NCBI RefSeq assembly: GCF_000802245.2 | Contig: NZ_CP021080.1 | Span: 1,054,001 to 1,118,000, forward strand | From: Streptomyces pluripotens | GTDB taxonomy: Bacteria; Actinomycetota; Actinomycetes; Streptomycetales; Streptomycetaceae | Length of the DNA stretch: 64,000 nt | Direction: 5' to 3' | In this document: positions 46,036 to 54,648 of the stretch, one piece after another | Layout of the letters: every line of letters starts with the position of its first letter | Numbering within the stretch: the stretch's first letter is position 1 | Program-made: the position numbers and the translations under genes | Notes under the pieces: model-generated | What the model was told of the DNA's origin: nothing | Seen by the model: only the letters and a program-made list of their open reading frames with translations | The model's database searches: none

Positions 46036-46201
46036 TCCTCAACAACCGGCAGCCCGATGGAACGGCGTACGTGGGGCAACGCTTGGAACGGCAGGATAGG
46101 AAAGGAGCAGCGTGCACGCGTCGACTGGGTGTGGCGGCCGAGGGGGACCGAGGCGGCACCGAGGGGCGACCAAGGGGGGACCGAGCGGGAAAGAGAAGAC
46201 G

Positions 46202-46705
46202 ATGAGCGAGTTCTGGCCCGTGGCCGACGCACTGGCCTATCTGGTCGGGCGCTGGCGGGTGGAACGGAGCATCCGGGATCTGGCCGGTGGGGAGGAGGGG
46301 CGCTTCGAAGGGGTCACCGCCTTCAGCGCTCTGGAAGACGGTGGCCTGCTGCACACCGAGTCCGGCACCTTCACCTGGCGGGGCACAGCACGTCCCGCGA
46401 CCCGGACCCTGCGGTTCCTGCCCGGGCCTATGCCGGGATCGGCGGATGTGCGGTTCGCCGACGGCAGGCCCTTCCACCCGCTGGACCTGGCGTCCGGGCG
46501 GTGCACTGCCGACCACCTCTGCTCAGCCGATCTCTATCGGGGTGAGTTCACCGTCCGGGACACCGACCACTGGCGCACGGTGTGGCGGGTCGGCGGACCA
46601 GCCAAGAACCTGCTGCTCAGCACCGACTACGAGCGCGACACGGGCAGTCGTACCCGCACGGCCGGCTCCGGTCACCACTCGACCGGCTCCCCGCGCGAGC
46701 GCTGA
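46202..46705 (+). CDS. DUF6314-like protein
   Basis: A 167-residue protein: LVGRWRVERSIRDLAGGEEGRFEGVTAFSALEDGGLLHTESGTFTW, later FHPLDLASGRCTADHLCSADLYRGEF. It recalls a lipocalin-like small beta-barrel family of unknown function. ATG 46202 follows GAAAGAGAAG. Its 3' end overlaps the convergent phosphatase-like gene by 34 bases. Confidence 0.65.
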   Translation: MSEFWPVADALAYLVGRWRVERSIRDLAGGEEGRFEGVTAFSALEDGGLLHTESGTFTWRGTARPATRTLRFLPGPMPGSADVRFADGRPFHPLDLASGRCTADHLCSADLYRGEFTVRDTDHWRTVWRVGGPAKNLLLSTDYERDTGSRTRTAGSGHHSTGSPRER

Positions 46706-47280
46706 ACGGACACCGTGTCCACACAGAAGTTCCAGCGGCCCGAACAACCGCTCACCGTGGTCGACGACAGCGGGCGCACGTCGATGTTCCAGTAGCTCGC
46801 AGGCGGCGCCTTCAGGGCGTAGACCAGCGCCGCACGGATCACGGCGGGCTCGGCGACCGCCACAATCCGACCGCCATCGCCCACCGGCCGGGTCTCGAGC
46901 CAGCTGCCGACCCGGGAGATGAAGGCCAGCAGGGACTCGCCGCCGTGCGGCATGGCGCGCGGGTCGGCGAGCCATGCGTCCACCGCATCCGGCTCTCGGG
47001 CCATCGCCTCGCCGAGCGTCAGCCCGCGCCAGCGGCCCATGTCGCAGTCCCGCAACGCCGGCTGGACCAGCGGGGCGTATCCCAGGGCGTCGCCGGTGGC
47101 CCGGCTGCGCGGGGTCGGAGAGCAGTAGCGCAGCTCCGCCGCCGCCAGCGGCAGCAGGTCCCCGGCGACACGCCGCACCTCGTCCCAGCCCGCCTGGTCC
47201 AGCGGTCGGTTGTCTTCGAAGCGCTCCGCCAGCAGCGGGGAACTGCGCGCGGCGGAGACGAACGTCACCGTCAGTGGCAT
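46672..47280 (-). CDS. Histidine-phosphatase-fold protein lacking the catalytic histidines
   Basis: A 202-residue member of the phosphoglycerate-mutase-like fold: CSPTPRSRATGDALG and CDMGRWRGLTLGEAM are clear. But the catalytic RHG at the start reads SAA (VTFVSAARSS), and the second His reads Glu (VAVAEPAVIRAAL). It is probably a pseudoenzyme; related degenerate members sit by cbtAB cobalt transporters in other Streptomyces, which are not seen here. Confidence 0.72.
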   Translation of the reverse strand: MPLTVTFVSAARSSPLLAERFEDNRPLDQAGWDEVRRVAGDLLPLAAAELRYCSPTPRSRATGDALGYAPLVQPALRDCDMGRWRGLTLGEAMAREPDAVDAWLADPRAMPHGGESLLAFISRVGSWLETRPVGDGGRIVAVAEPAVIRAALVYALKAPPASYWNIDVRPLSSTTVSGCSGRWNFCVDTVSVQRSRGEPVEW

Positions 47281-47481
47281 GCGGTGATGGTGAGCCGCCG
47301 GTGGCAGCAGGTCAAGGGGTCGCACGGGGGAGTCACCCCGGGTGCACGACTGCTCACCCCGGGCGTTCCCGGGCGTGGGGTCCCCACGCCCGCCAGCGAC
47401 GAAGACTGCCAGCGCCGCGGCCGTGCCCACCCTCGCGATCGGCCAGCGTGGCGGTGCCCTCACGGCCACCGACGACCAGCC

Positions 47482-47880
47482 GTTCGGTTCGCCGCCCTGC
47501 TGGTGTGCGCGGCCGGCTGCGCCGAGGGTGGACGGCTGTGTCGGGCTGGCAGGGCATCGGCTGGGCGCTGGTGCCGTGTTCTGCTGCTCAGGGCATCGAC
47601 CGCCGCGGCGGCACTGGCGTACGAGCCGTGCGCTTCATCGCGCACGGGTTCTCCGGTCTGCTGTGGAGGCGCTGGGCGTGTGGCCCCCGGCCTGCGCGCC
47701 TGGTACCGGGGCACGGCGCTCACCGCAGTCCCGCGGGCCAGCCAGTTGCAGTTGGCTCAGCCGCTGCTCACACTGGTGTGGTCGGCGTTGCTGCTGGGCG
47801 AGCACTTCACGGCGGCCGCTCCCTGGACCGCCGTCGCCGTACTCGTGTGCACCGCCGTCACCCAGCGGTCGCGATCGTGA
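47482..47880 (+). pseudogene. Remnant of an EamA/DMT-family transporter
   Basis: Pieces in different frames match the C-terminal half of a DMT transporter: VRFAALLVCAAGCAEGGRL, then in another frame GWQGIGWALV, and back in the first frame WYRGTALTAVPRASQLQLA and PLLTLVWSALLLGEHFTAA. The N-terminal half is missing. At least two frameshifts are needed. Confidence 0.65.
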
Positions 47881-47893
47881 GGAGGGCCTGCAG

Positions 47894-48094
47894 ATGCGCG
47901 CATCCAAGGGCGACCTGCTTGTCCAGCACGGCAGGGTGGTCGGCCAACACGACCAGGTCTCGGAAGTCGTCGAAGTGATGGGCGCCGAGGGCAATCCGCC
48001 CTACCGGGTCCGTTTCCTGGACGGGCACGAGGCCGTGATGTCCCCGGGCCCTGACTGCGAGGTCCGGCACCCGGACAAGCAGACGCAGAGGTAG
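47894..48094 (+). CDS. DUF1918 protein
   Basis: A 66-residue protein: MRASKGDLLVQHGRVVGQHDQVSEVVEV, RVRFLDGHEAVMSPGPDCEV. This is the SH3-like DUF1918 family common in actinobacteria, function unknown. GAGGAGG precedes the ATG. Confidence 0.85.
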   Translation: MRASKGDLLVQHGRVVGQHDQVSEVVEVMGAEGNPPYRVRFLDGHEAVMSPGPDCEVRHPDKQTQR

Positions 48095-48164
48095 CACGAA
48101 CGAGACGGAGCGGGGCAGCCGGATCGACGAGGTGGCCTCGCCGGGTCATCGCCTTGGTCGCCGA

Positions 48165-49433
48165 TCACCCGTAGTGGTCGGCGACCACCCGTGCCATCGC
48201 CCCGATCGGATCCGCCGCCACATCCCCGGCGGCGAAGAACACGTGCCCGCGCACCTGCGGGTAGTGGGCGGCCAGGGCGAGGTGCCTGGACAGTTCGGCC
48301 GGGTCCTGCCAGGCCGTGCTCTGACCGGCGGCGCCCGTCTTGTACAGGGCCTCGCCGATGTACAGGTCCGTCTTGGTGCCTTCGGCGACGCCCGCCCACC
48401 AGGCGACCAGCTTGGCGTAGTCGGCGGCGGCGAACCCGATGTTCCAGTACAGCTGCGGGACGACGTAGTCGATCCAGTGGTGGCGGACCCACTTGCGGGT
48501 GTCCGCATGCAGGTCGTCGTACGTTTGGACACGGGCATGGGTGTCGGAGCCACGCGAGTCGGTTGAGGCGTTGCGCCACACTCCGAAGGGGCTGATCCCG
48601 AACCGGGTGCCGGGCCGGATCCGCTTGATGCCGACGGCCATCTCCTTCACCAGCCGGTCGGTGTTGTCCCGGCGCCACGCGGACCGGCTGGTGAACGCGC
48701 CCCCGTAGCGGTCGTAGGCGGCGGTGTCGTCAAAGGTCTGCCCGGCGACCGGATAGGGGTAGAAGTAGTCGTCGAAGTGCACGGCGTCGACCGGGTACCT
48801 GGCGACCGCGTCGAGCATCGCCTGCCGGACGAAGGCACGGACCTCGGGCAGGCCCGGGTTGTAGTAGAGCCTGCCTCCGTAGGGCACCACCCAGTCGGGG
48901 TGGGTGCGGGCCGGATGCGAGGCGGCCAGCAGGGTCACGTCCGTGTGGTTGGCGATCCGATACGGGTTGAACCAGGCATGCAGTTCCAGACCTCGGGCAT
49001 GGGCTTCCTGGACCGCGGTACCGAGCGGATCCCAGCCGGGATCCCTGCCCTGGGTGCCGGTGAGGTACTCGGACCATGGCTCGTACGGTGACGGCCACAG
49101 GGCATCCGCGGTGGGCCGCACCTGGAAGATCACCGTGTTGAGCCGGTCACGGACCGCCCGGTCGAGGTGGCCGATCAGTTCCCTGTGCTGGGCGGCGGCC
49201 GTGAGCCCGGGCCGCGAGGGCCAGTCCCGGTTGGCGACGGTCGCCAACCACACGCCCCGCATCCCGGCGGTCCCGCGCCGCGGGCGACCGGCGGTCGCCG
49301 CCCTCGGCACCGAGCATCCGCCGAGCCCCTCCGCGCTCCGGGCCACCCCCTGGCTCCGGGCCGCCGCGCCCTGGGCGGTGACCGGCACCGACAGTGCCGC
49401 CAGCGCGAACGCCCGCCGTGACATGCGTCCCAT
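48165..49433 (-). CDS. Exported GHL10/DUF4015-type glycoside hydrolase-like protein
   Basis: A 422-residue protein. A Tat-like signal (MSRRAFALAALSVPVTA) is followed by a TIM-barrel of the YngK/GHL10 type: MRGVWLATVANRDWPSRPG, VIFQVRPTADALWPS, ELHAWFNPYRI, VDAVHFDDYFYPYP, FGISPFGVWRN and VPQLYWN. Substrate unknown; probably cell-wall or extracellular polysaccharide. ATG 49433 is preferred. Confidence 0.85.
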   Translation of the reverse strand: MGRMSRRAFALAALSVPVTAQGAAARSQGVARSAEGLGGCSVPRAATAGRPRRGTAGMRGVWLATVANRDWPSRPGLTAAAQHRELIGHLDRAVRDRLNTVIFQVRPTADALWPSPYEPWSEYLTGTQGRDPGWDPLGTAVQEAHARGLELHAWFNPYRIANHTDVTLLAASHPARTHPDWVVPYGGRLYYNPGLPEVRAFVRQAMLDAVARYPVDAVHFDDYFYPYPVAGQTFDDTAAYDRYGGAFTSRSAWRRDNTDRLVKEMAVGIKRIRPGTRFGISPFGVWRNASTDSRGSDTHARVQTYDDLHADTRKWVRHHWIDYVVPQLYWNIGFAAADYAKLVAWWAGVAEGTKTDLYIGEALYKTGAAGQSTAWQDPAELSRHLALAAHYPQVRGHVFFAAGDVAADPIGAMARVVADHYG

Positions 49434-49601
49434 CCACACCCCTGTACGCTGCGGATCCACTTGATCACGGATCGTTCGCGCTCTAGCATGCCCCCACCCC
49501 GCCGATCGATCATCGATACTTGACGGTAACGTGCACGTTCGGAGCAGACACCGAAACCCGGAGGTCTGCCAGCGAGCCGGAAAACCAGCGAAGGGGTCGA
49601 T

Positions 49602-50477
49602 GTGACGGGCATCCCAGGGGGAGACATTGCGCGCGTCGGGGTCGTGGGCTGCGGCCAGATGGGCGCGGGCATCGCCGAGGTGTGCGCCCGCGCGGGACTG
49701 GACGTGAAGGTCGCCGAGACCACCGGCGAGGCCCTGGAGATCGGCCGCACCCGGCTGTTCAGCTCCCTGGCCAAGGCCGCCGAACGCGGCAAGATCACGG
49801 AGGTGGAACGGGACGCCACGCAGGCGCGCCTCGGTTTCACCACCGATCTCGGCGAGTTCGCCGACCGTGACCTCGTGATCGAGGCCGTCGTGGAGAACGA
49901 GCAGGTGAAGACGGAGATCTTCCAGGTACTGGACCAGGTGGTCACCCGCCCGGACGCCATCTTGGCCTCCAACACTTCCTCGATCCCGCTGGTGAAGCTG
50001 GCGGTCGCGACCTCCCGGCCGGACCATGTGGTCGGAATCCACTTCTTCAACCCGGCCCCGGTGCAGAATCTGGTCGAGCTGATTCCGGCGCTCACCACCT
50101 CCGAGGGGACCCTCAGCCGGGCCCAGCTCTTCGCCGAGAAGGTACTCGGCAAGCACGCCATCCGCGCCCAGGACCGCTCCGGGTTCGTGGTCAATGCGCT
50201 GCTCGTGCCCTACCTGCTGTCGGCGATCCGGATGTTCGAGTCGGGCATCGCCAGCCGCGAGGACATCGACAACGGCATGGAGATGGGCTGCGCCCACCCC
50301 ATGGGCCCGCTGAAGCTGTCCGACCTCATCGGCCTGGACACCATCGTCTCCATCGCCAACTCCATGTACGCCGAGTACAAGGAGCCGCTGTACGCCGCTC
50401 CCCCGCTGCTCCAGCGCATGGTCGAGGCGGGTCGGCTGGGCCGGAAGACCGGCTCGGGGTTCTACGCCTACGGCTGA
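49602..50477 (+). CDS. 3-hydroxybutyryl-CoA dehydrogenase
   Basis: A 291-residue NAD-dependent enzyme oxidising 3-hydroxyacyl-CoA. VGVVGCGQMGAGIAEVCARAG is the Rossmann start; catalytic His is in VGIHFFNPAPV and the NTSSIP loop is present; DNGMEMGCAHPMGPLKLSDLIGLD is the C-terminal mark. GTG 49602 with AAGGGG upstream. A 15-bp-stem terminator follows. Confidence 0.93.
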   Translation: MTGIPGGDIARVGVVGCGQMGAGIAEVCARAGLDVKVAETTGEALEIGRTRLFSSLAKAAERGKITEVERDATQARLGFTTDLGEFADRDLVIEAVVENEQVKTEIFQVLDQVVTRPDAILASNTSSIPLVKLAVATSRPDHVVGIHFFNPAPVQNLVELIPALTTSEGTLSRAQLFAEKVLGKHAIRAQDRSGFVVNALLVPYLLSAIRMFESGIASREDIDNGMEMGCAHPMGPLKLSDLIGLDTIVSIANSMYAEYKEPLYAAPPLLQRMVEAGRLGRKTGSGFYAYG

Positions 50478-50495
50478 TCACAGACCGCTACGGCC

Positions 50496-50530
50496 ACGGG
50501 CCCGGCACCGGACTTCGGTGCCGGGCCCGT
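50496..50530 (+). terminator. Terminator after the hydroxyacyl-CoA dehydrogenase
   Basis: ACGGGCCCGGCACCG (50496-50510) / CGGTGCCGGGCCCGT (50516-50530) with a 5-base loop, then CTGTTT. Confidence 0.88.
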
Positions 50531-50671
50531 CTGTTTCACACACCGTGTGCGCGCCGGACACGCATATGCCCGTCGCACACGCTCCCCACGCGCCCACCAG
50601 GCGAGTTGACTCTTCATGCGCATGCAAGGGATGCGGAACCATCCATTTCCCCTACCGAAAGGAGCGGACCC

Positions 50672-50932
50672 GTGACCGCCGATCCGGAGCATCCCGTGGT
50701 CCAAGGAGAACTCGCAGAGTTACGGCGCCGCCTCGACGTGACCTACGCCCGCGTCGAGGGAGGGCTGGCTCTGCTCAGCCACCGTACCGAGGAGACCTCG
50801 AAGGAGCTGGAGGAGCTGAACACCCGCATGTTCTCACTCGAACACGCCCGCTGGCCGCTGCCCTCGCTCGCCGTACTCACCACGCTGGGCGCGCTCGTCG
50901 TGACGATCTGGCAGGCCCTGGCGGTCCACTAG
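50672..50932 (+). CDS. Small coiled-coil membrane protein
   Basis: An 86-residue protein: a charged helical part (ELAELRRRLDVTYARVEGGL ... TSKELEELNTRMFSLEHAR), then one membrane helix (LAVLTTLGALVVTIWQAL) at the C-terminus. GTG 50672 follows GGAGCGG. Function unknown. Confidence 0.7.
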   Translation: MTADPEHPVVQGELAELRRRLDVTYARVEGGLALLSHRTEETSKELEELNTRMFSLEHARWPLPSLAVLTTLGALVVTIWQALAVH

Positions 50933-51113
50933 GGTCACGCCAGGCAGTGGTGGTGGACCGTCAGGGAGCGGCGTCCGGTGCGAGCTCTGGGGCCCAGCCG
51001 GAGGCTGGAGGAGCGCCGGCCGGAAGCCCGCGGACTGGACGTACGGGGTTCCGGACGGTGCGGCGAGCGTGCGCACCGGGCGTCGTGACGGGGCGAACGG
51101 GCCTGGTACGGCG

Positions 51114-51650
51114 CTATCCGTCCGCGTGCCTGAGGTGGTGCAACAGGAGTAACGCGGCCACCATGTTGGCGGCCGGGACCTCCCCACGGGTGATCAGGTC
51201 GGGGACGACCTTCAGGGGGACCCACTCCCGGCGGTCGGACTCGAAGTCGTCCACGGGATCTCCGACGTACTCGCCCTGCTCGGACCAGTAGATGTGGTGC
51301 CGGGCGTCGGTGAGGCCGTTGGACGGCTCCACGGTCATCAGGTGATGCAGGGGCCCCGGCCGCCAGCCGGTCTCCTCCTCCAGTTCCCTGGCTGCCGCGC
51401 CGGCGATGTCCTCGCCGTCCTCCACGACTCCCGCGGCCAGTTCCCATCCCCAGCTGTCGGTGATGAAGCGGTGCCGCCAGAGCAGGAGCACCTCGTTCGC
51501 GTCGTTGACGACCGTGGCCACGGCCACGGGCCGCATCCTGATCAGGAAGTGGTCGAGGTGCCGGCCGTTCGGCAGCTCGACGTCTGCGAGATTGACGCTG
51601 AACCAGCGGTTTTCATACACAGTTTGTTCGTTTCGCTTCGCCCATTGCAC
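51114..51650 (-). CDS. Nudix hydrolase
   Basis: A 178-residue protein with a complete Nudix box (GVVEDGEDIAGAAARELEEETGW). The C-terminal and N-terminal parts resemble ADP-ribose/sugar-nucleotide hydrolases of the NudF type. It may belong to the transcript of the next upstream HTH gene (65-base gap). Confidence 0.88.
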   Translation of the reverse strand: MQWAKRNEQTVYENRWFSVNLADVELPNGRHLDHFLIRMRPVAVATVVNDANEVLLLWRHRFITDSWGWELAAGVVEDGEDIAGAAARELEEETGWRPGPLHHLMTVEPSNGLTDARHHIYWSEQGEYVGDPVDDFESDRREWVPLKVVPDLITRGEVPAANMVAALLLLHHLRHADG

Positions 51651-51715
51651 GGTTCTGCCACCTTCCGCCGAGTAGGTGGCAATATCGCAGCAGGGACCGT
51701 GCCACTGCAGTGGCC

Positions 51716-53056
51716 CTAAATCGGCACGCGTAGTGCTCCGTCGATGAGTTCAGCAGCCTCGGCGGTTCCGGCCGAACCGCAACTCACCAGGTGTTCGCGT
51801 ACCGCACGGAGTCTGTCGCGCAGCCTCTGGGACTCCATCCCCCGTACCTGCTCGGCCATCTGCACAGCGGTGGCGACCGCGCTGTCGGCATCGCCCCGGC
51901 GGAGTTCGATGGTGCTCAGCATGGCAAGCCGGTGCACCCGGCCCCGGTCGTGCGCCGGATTGTCCACCGCGGCAGCGGCGTGCTCCCGGGCAGCGGCGAG
52001 TTCCCCGAGACTGAGCAGTGCCTCGGCCACCTGCACGTTGACCAGACCGGGCTGGACGTAGCCGGTCTCATCGGGCTCATGTCCGCGCCGGATGCGTTCG
52101 GCGGCCGTCTCCGCGCGCCGGATGCAGGACAGAGCGCTACCGGCGTCTCCGAGGTGTGCGTAGGCCTTGGCCTGCATCGCGTACAGGTCCGAGGCGAGGG
52201 CCGGGGTGATGTGCCTGCCGGCGGAGCGCAGCGCGGCCTCGGCAAAGGCCACGGCCTGCCGGTACTCCTGGGTGAACAGCGCTTGGTTGACCAGAAGTGC
52301 TATGACATACGCGCCAAGCCCCCGGTCGCCGCTGGCCTTTGCCAGTCTGAGCGCCTGGTGGAAGTAGCGCTGGGCGAGCCCGTGGGCGTCGGAGTCGTAG
52401 GCGCAGATGCCCGCGATCGCCACCAACCCGCCAGTCGCCCGGTGTAGTTGGCGGCCGGTGGCATCGGTGTAGCTGCCGCGCAGTAGCGGCGCCGCCTCGG
52501 TGTTGAGGAAGCCGACGATCCGGGTGCGCGTGGCGATGCCGCCGGCCTTCCTGTACATCTGCTCGTAGTGCGTGCGAGCGGCGCGCAGCATCGCGAGGTC
52601 GGCCACGGTGACCCGGTGCCGGCCGCCGCGTGAGACATCGACGTCCTCGGGTGGGTTCTCCCACTCCCACACGGGCATGACGGCCGGGGTGCCGGTGACG
52701 GCCGGGGCGCCGAGCACATGGGGGCGCTGCTGTTCGTCGGAGCGCCACAGCGCGGTGGCCCGCTCCACGAAGCCCGACAACGTACCGGCGTGCGGAAGGC
52801 TGGGCTCGCCGGGCACTCCGAGGCCGATGTCATCGAGTGTCACAGGGCGGTGCAGGCGTGCGGCAAGCACCTCACAGATCAGGTCGGGCACCTGGCCGCG
52901 GGGCCGCTGGCCCTTCAACCATCGTGCCACGGCGGTGTGTTCGTAGCGGAGTACAAGACCCCGACACCGACCCGCCTGATTGACGTGGGCGGCGAGGCCG
53001 GCGTGCGAGATCCCCGCCTCGTCCAGGATGGCGTCGAGCAAAGTGTTGGGCTGCAT
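51716..53056 (-). CDS. HTH/TPR-type transcriptional regulator (NsdA-like)
   Basis: A 446-residue protein. The N-terminus resembles a lambda-repressor HTH (LDEAGISHAGLAAHVNQAG ... VARWLKGQRPRGQVPDLICE); the remaining ~350 residues are TPR-like helices (ALRLAKASGDRGLGAYVIAL, ALSCIRRAETAAERIRRGHE). This layout recalls NsdA, a regulator of development and antibiotic production in Streptomyces; I do not claim orthology. ATG 53056. Confidence 0.72.
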   Translation of the reverse strand: MQPNTLLDAILDEAGISHAGLAAHVNQAGRCRGLVLRYEHTAVARWLKGQRPRGQVPDLICEVLAARLHRPVTLDDIGLGVPGEPSLPHAGTLSGFVERATALWRSDEQQRPHVLGAPAVTGTPAVMPVWEWENPPEDVDVSRGGRHRVTVADLAMLRAARTHYEQMYRKAGGIATRTRIVGFLNTEAAPLLRGSYTDATGRQLHRATGGLVAIAGICAYDSDAHGLAQRYFHQALRLAKASGDRGLGAYVIALLVNQALFTQEYRQAVAFAEAALRSAGRHITPALASDLYAMQAKAYAHLGDAGSALSCIRRAETAAERIRRGHEPDETGYVQPGLVNVQVAEALLSLGELAAAREHAAAAVDNPAHDRGRVHRLAMLSTIELRRGDADSAVATAVQMAEQVRGMESQRLRDRLRAVREHLVSCGSAGTAEAAELIDGALRVPI

Positions 53057-53262
53057 GAAATGCCCCCCGAGTGGCCTGGTGTAGTCAGCGTAGTGGTTTC
53101 GCAAGCACACGGGGTGTGAACCGAGTGCGCGCATCCGAGCCGTGTGCGCGCTGTCGCAGGGTGTGCCGATTTCGGTTGACTGAGGTGCCTCGCAAGAGGC
53201 CGGCCAAGCCGCCGGCTCCCCCTCGAACAGCGGTGGCTTGGCCGGGCGGGGCCCAGGTGCCG

Positions 53263-54348
53263 TCAACGACGGGTGGTCGGCTGCGGACGAGTCATGGCCG
53301 GCCGCAGCCGCGCACCGGGGCCGCTCAGGTCGCTGTCCCACGCCCCCGGCTTCATTCCCCGCTCGTTGCGGAGAACCAGGAGCGCGACGTCATCGGTGGG
53401 TCTGCCGTCGGTGTGGCCGAGGAGCGCGGTGAAGACCGTACGCAACACTGCTTGGGGGGTGACGGTGTGATTTCGGACGACGTCCGCCAGCGCCCCCGGC
53501 AGGGAGAAGAAGCGGCCCCTGGCGTCCCTGGCGTCCTCCGCACCGTCCGTGAACAGGACCAGCGACTCGCCCACCAGAAGGTGGCCGCGGGCGTGGGCCT
53601 CCAGCTTCGCGGGCAACGCGAACGGGCCCAGGGGCGGCAACGGATCGGTGCGGGTCAGAGGCTCGACGGTACTGCCACTCAGCAGATACGGCCACGGATG
53701 GCCGCAGTTGAGGACGCGCAGTTCGCCGTTCTCGCCGATTTCCAGGAGCAGGACGGTGACGAAGTCCTCGACGACCGGGTGGCCGGGGTCCGGTCCACCG
53801 TGCGAGGGATGTTCGGTACGGGCCTGTTCGCGCAGGTGCCGGGCCAGGGCGCGGTCCATTCTGCGCAGGACTCGGTCGAGTTCAGGCTCGTCGTGGGCCG
53901 CCTCGCGGAAGCTGCCGAGGAGGGCGGCGACGGTTCCGAGCGCGGCCAGACCGTGGCCTCGCACGTCGCCCATGACGACCCGGACCCCGTATTCGGTGGC
54001 GATTGCCTCGTACAGATCACCGCCGACGCACGCGCCCCGGTCCGCGGACAACTGGGCGGCAGCGACGTTCAGCCCTTCGAGGCGCGGGGGAAGCGGACGC
54101 AGGACGACGCTCTGCGCAGCCCGCGCCACCCGGCGCACCTGCCGGAGTTCCCGCAGCAGGGCACGGCGGACGTGGAAGACGAGGGCTGCGCCGACGGCGA
54201 AGAACACGGCGCTGGTGACAATGCGCCCGCCGAGCCCGCCTTGCCGGGCTAGCGGACATCCGTACTTGTAGGCGACTGCCGCAGCTCCCCAGGCGAAGGG
54301 CAGTACGGCTCCCCGCACGGTGGGAGCCCGTGCCTTGATGCGGATCAT
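53263..54348 (-). CDS. Membrane-anchored SpoIIE-type PP2C phosphatase
   Basis: About 361 residues. Two N-terminal hydrophobic stretches precede the phosphatase: LSADRGACVGGDLYEAIATE (metal Asp), GDVRGHGLAALGTVAALLGSF, LFTDGAEDARD and TDDVALLVL. Such proteins dephosphorylate anti-sigma-factor antagonists. ATG 54348 is favoured as the longer start would cross the hairpin at 54385-54410. No partner genes are beside it. Confidence 0.85.
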   Translation of the reverse strand: MIRIKARAPTVRGAVLPFAWGAAAVAYKYGCPLARQGGLGGRIVTSAVFFAVGAALVFHVRRALLRELRQVRRVARAAQSVVLRPLPPRLEGLNVAAAQLSADRGACVGGDLYEAIATEYGVRVVMGDVRGHGLAALGTVAALLGSFREAAHDEPELDRVLRRMDRALARHLREQARTEHPSHGGPDPGHPVVEDFVTVLLLEIGENGELRVLNCGHPWPYLLSGSTVEPLTRTDPLPPLGPFALPAKLEAHARGHLLVGESLVLFTDGAEDARDARGRFFSLPGALADVVRNHTVTPQAVLRTVFTALLGHTDGRPTDDVALLVLRNERGMKPGAWDSDLSGPGARLRPAMTRPQPTTRR

Positions 54349-54384
54349 GCCGATGGTCCCCCATGTGGGCCCTGACAGAGCAGA

Positions 54385-54410
54385 CGGACCGGCCCCGAAA
54401 GGCCGGTCCG
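54385..54410 (-). terminator. Hairpin upstream of the PP2C gene
   Basis: CGGACCGGCC (54385-54394) / GGCCGGTCCG (54401-54410): a perfect 10-bp stem, loop CCGAAA. It may back up the pheT terminator or act in the PP2C leader. Confidence 0.55.
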
Positions 54411-54593
54411 ATTCTGTCGACGACATGGCCCGAAGGGATCAGATCGCCTGCCATTGCCACCCGAACGAGTGAGGTCACCCCGGTCAACCTGCATTTATGC
54501 AGCCGCTTACGACGTATGAACGGTGTTCAGGAGTGGGCCACGCGGTGGGTGCGGACCGCTCGCGTCCCCCTGGCCTCCTGACGCAGGATGACG

Positions 54594-54630
54594 GCGCGGC
54601 CGGCCACGGGATACCCGTGGCCGGCCGCGC
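54594..54630 (-). terminator. Terminator of pheST
   Basis: GCGCGGCCGGCCACGGG (54594-54610) / CCCGTGGCCGGCCGCGC (54614-54630): a perfect 17-bp stem with a 3-base loop, 18 bases past the pheT stop. Confidence 0.9.
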
Positions 54631-54648
54631 GCGGTACCCGGAAGGCGA

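Noticed and set aside
47371..47391. GGGCGTGGGG-T-CCCCACGCCC inverted repeat as a terminator
   Set aside because: It could form an 8-bp stem, but no gene ends just before it in either direction, so its role is unclear.
48165..50297. A 710-residue version of the GHL10-type protein
   Set aside because: The extra N-terminal part is antisense to the hydroxyacyl-CoA dehydrogenase, and the Tat signal marks the true start near 49433.
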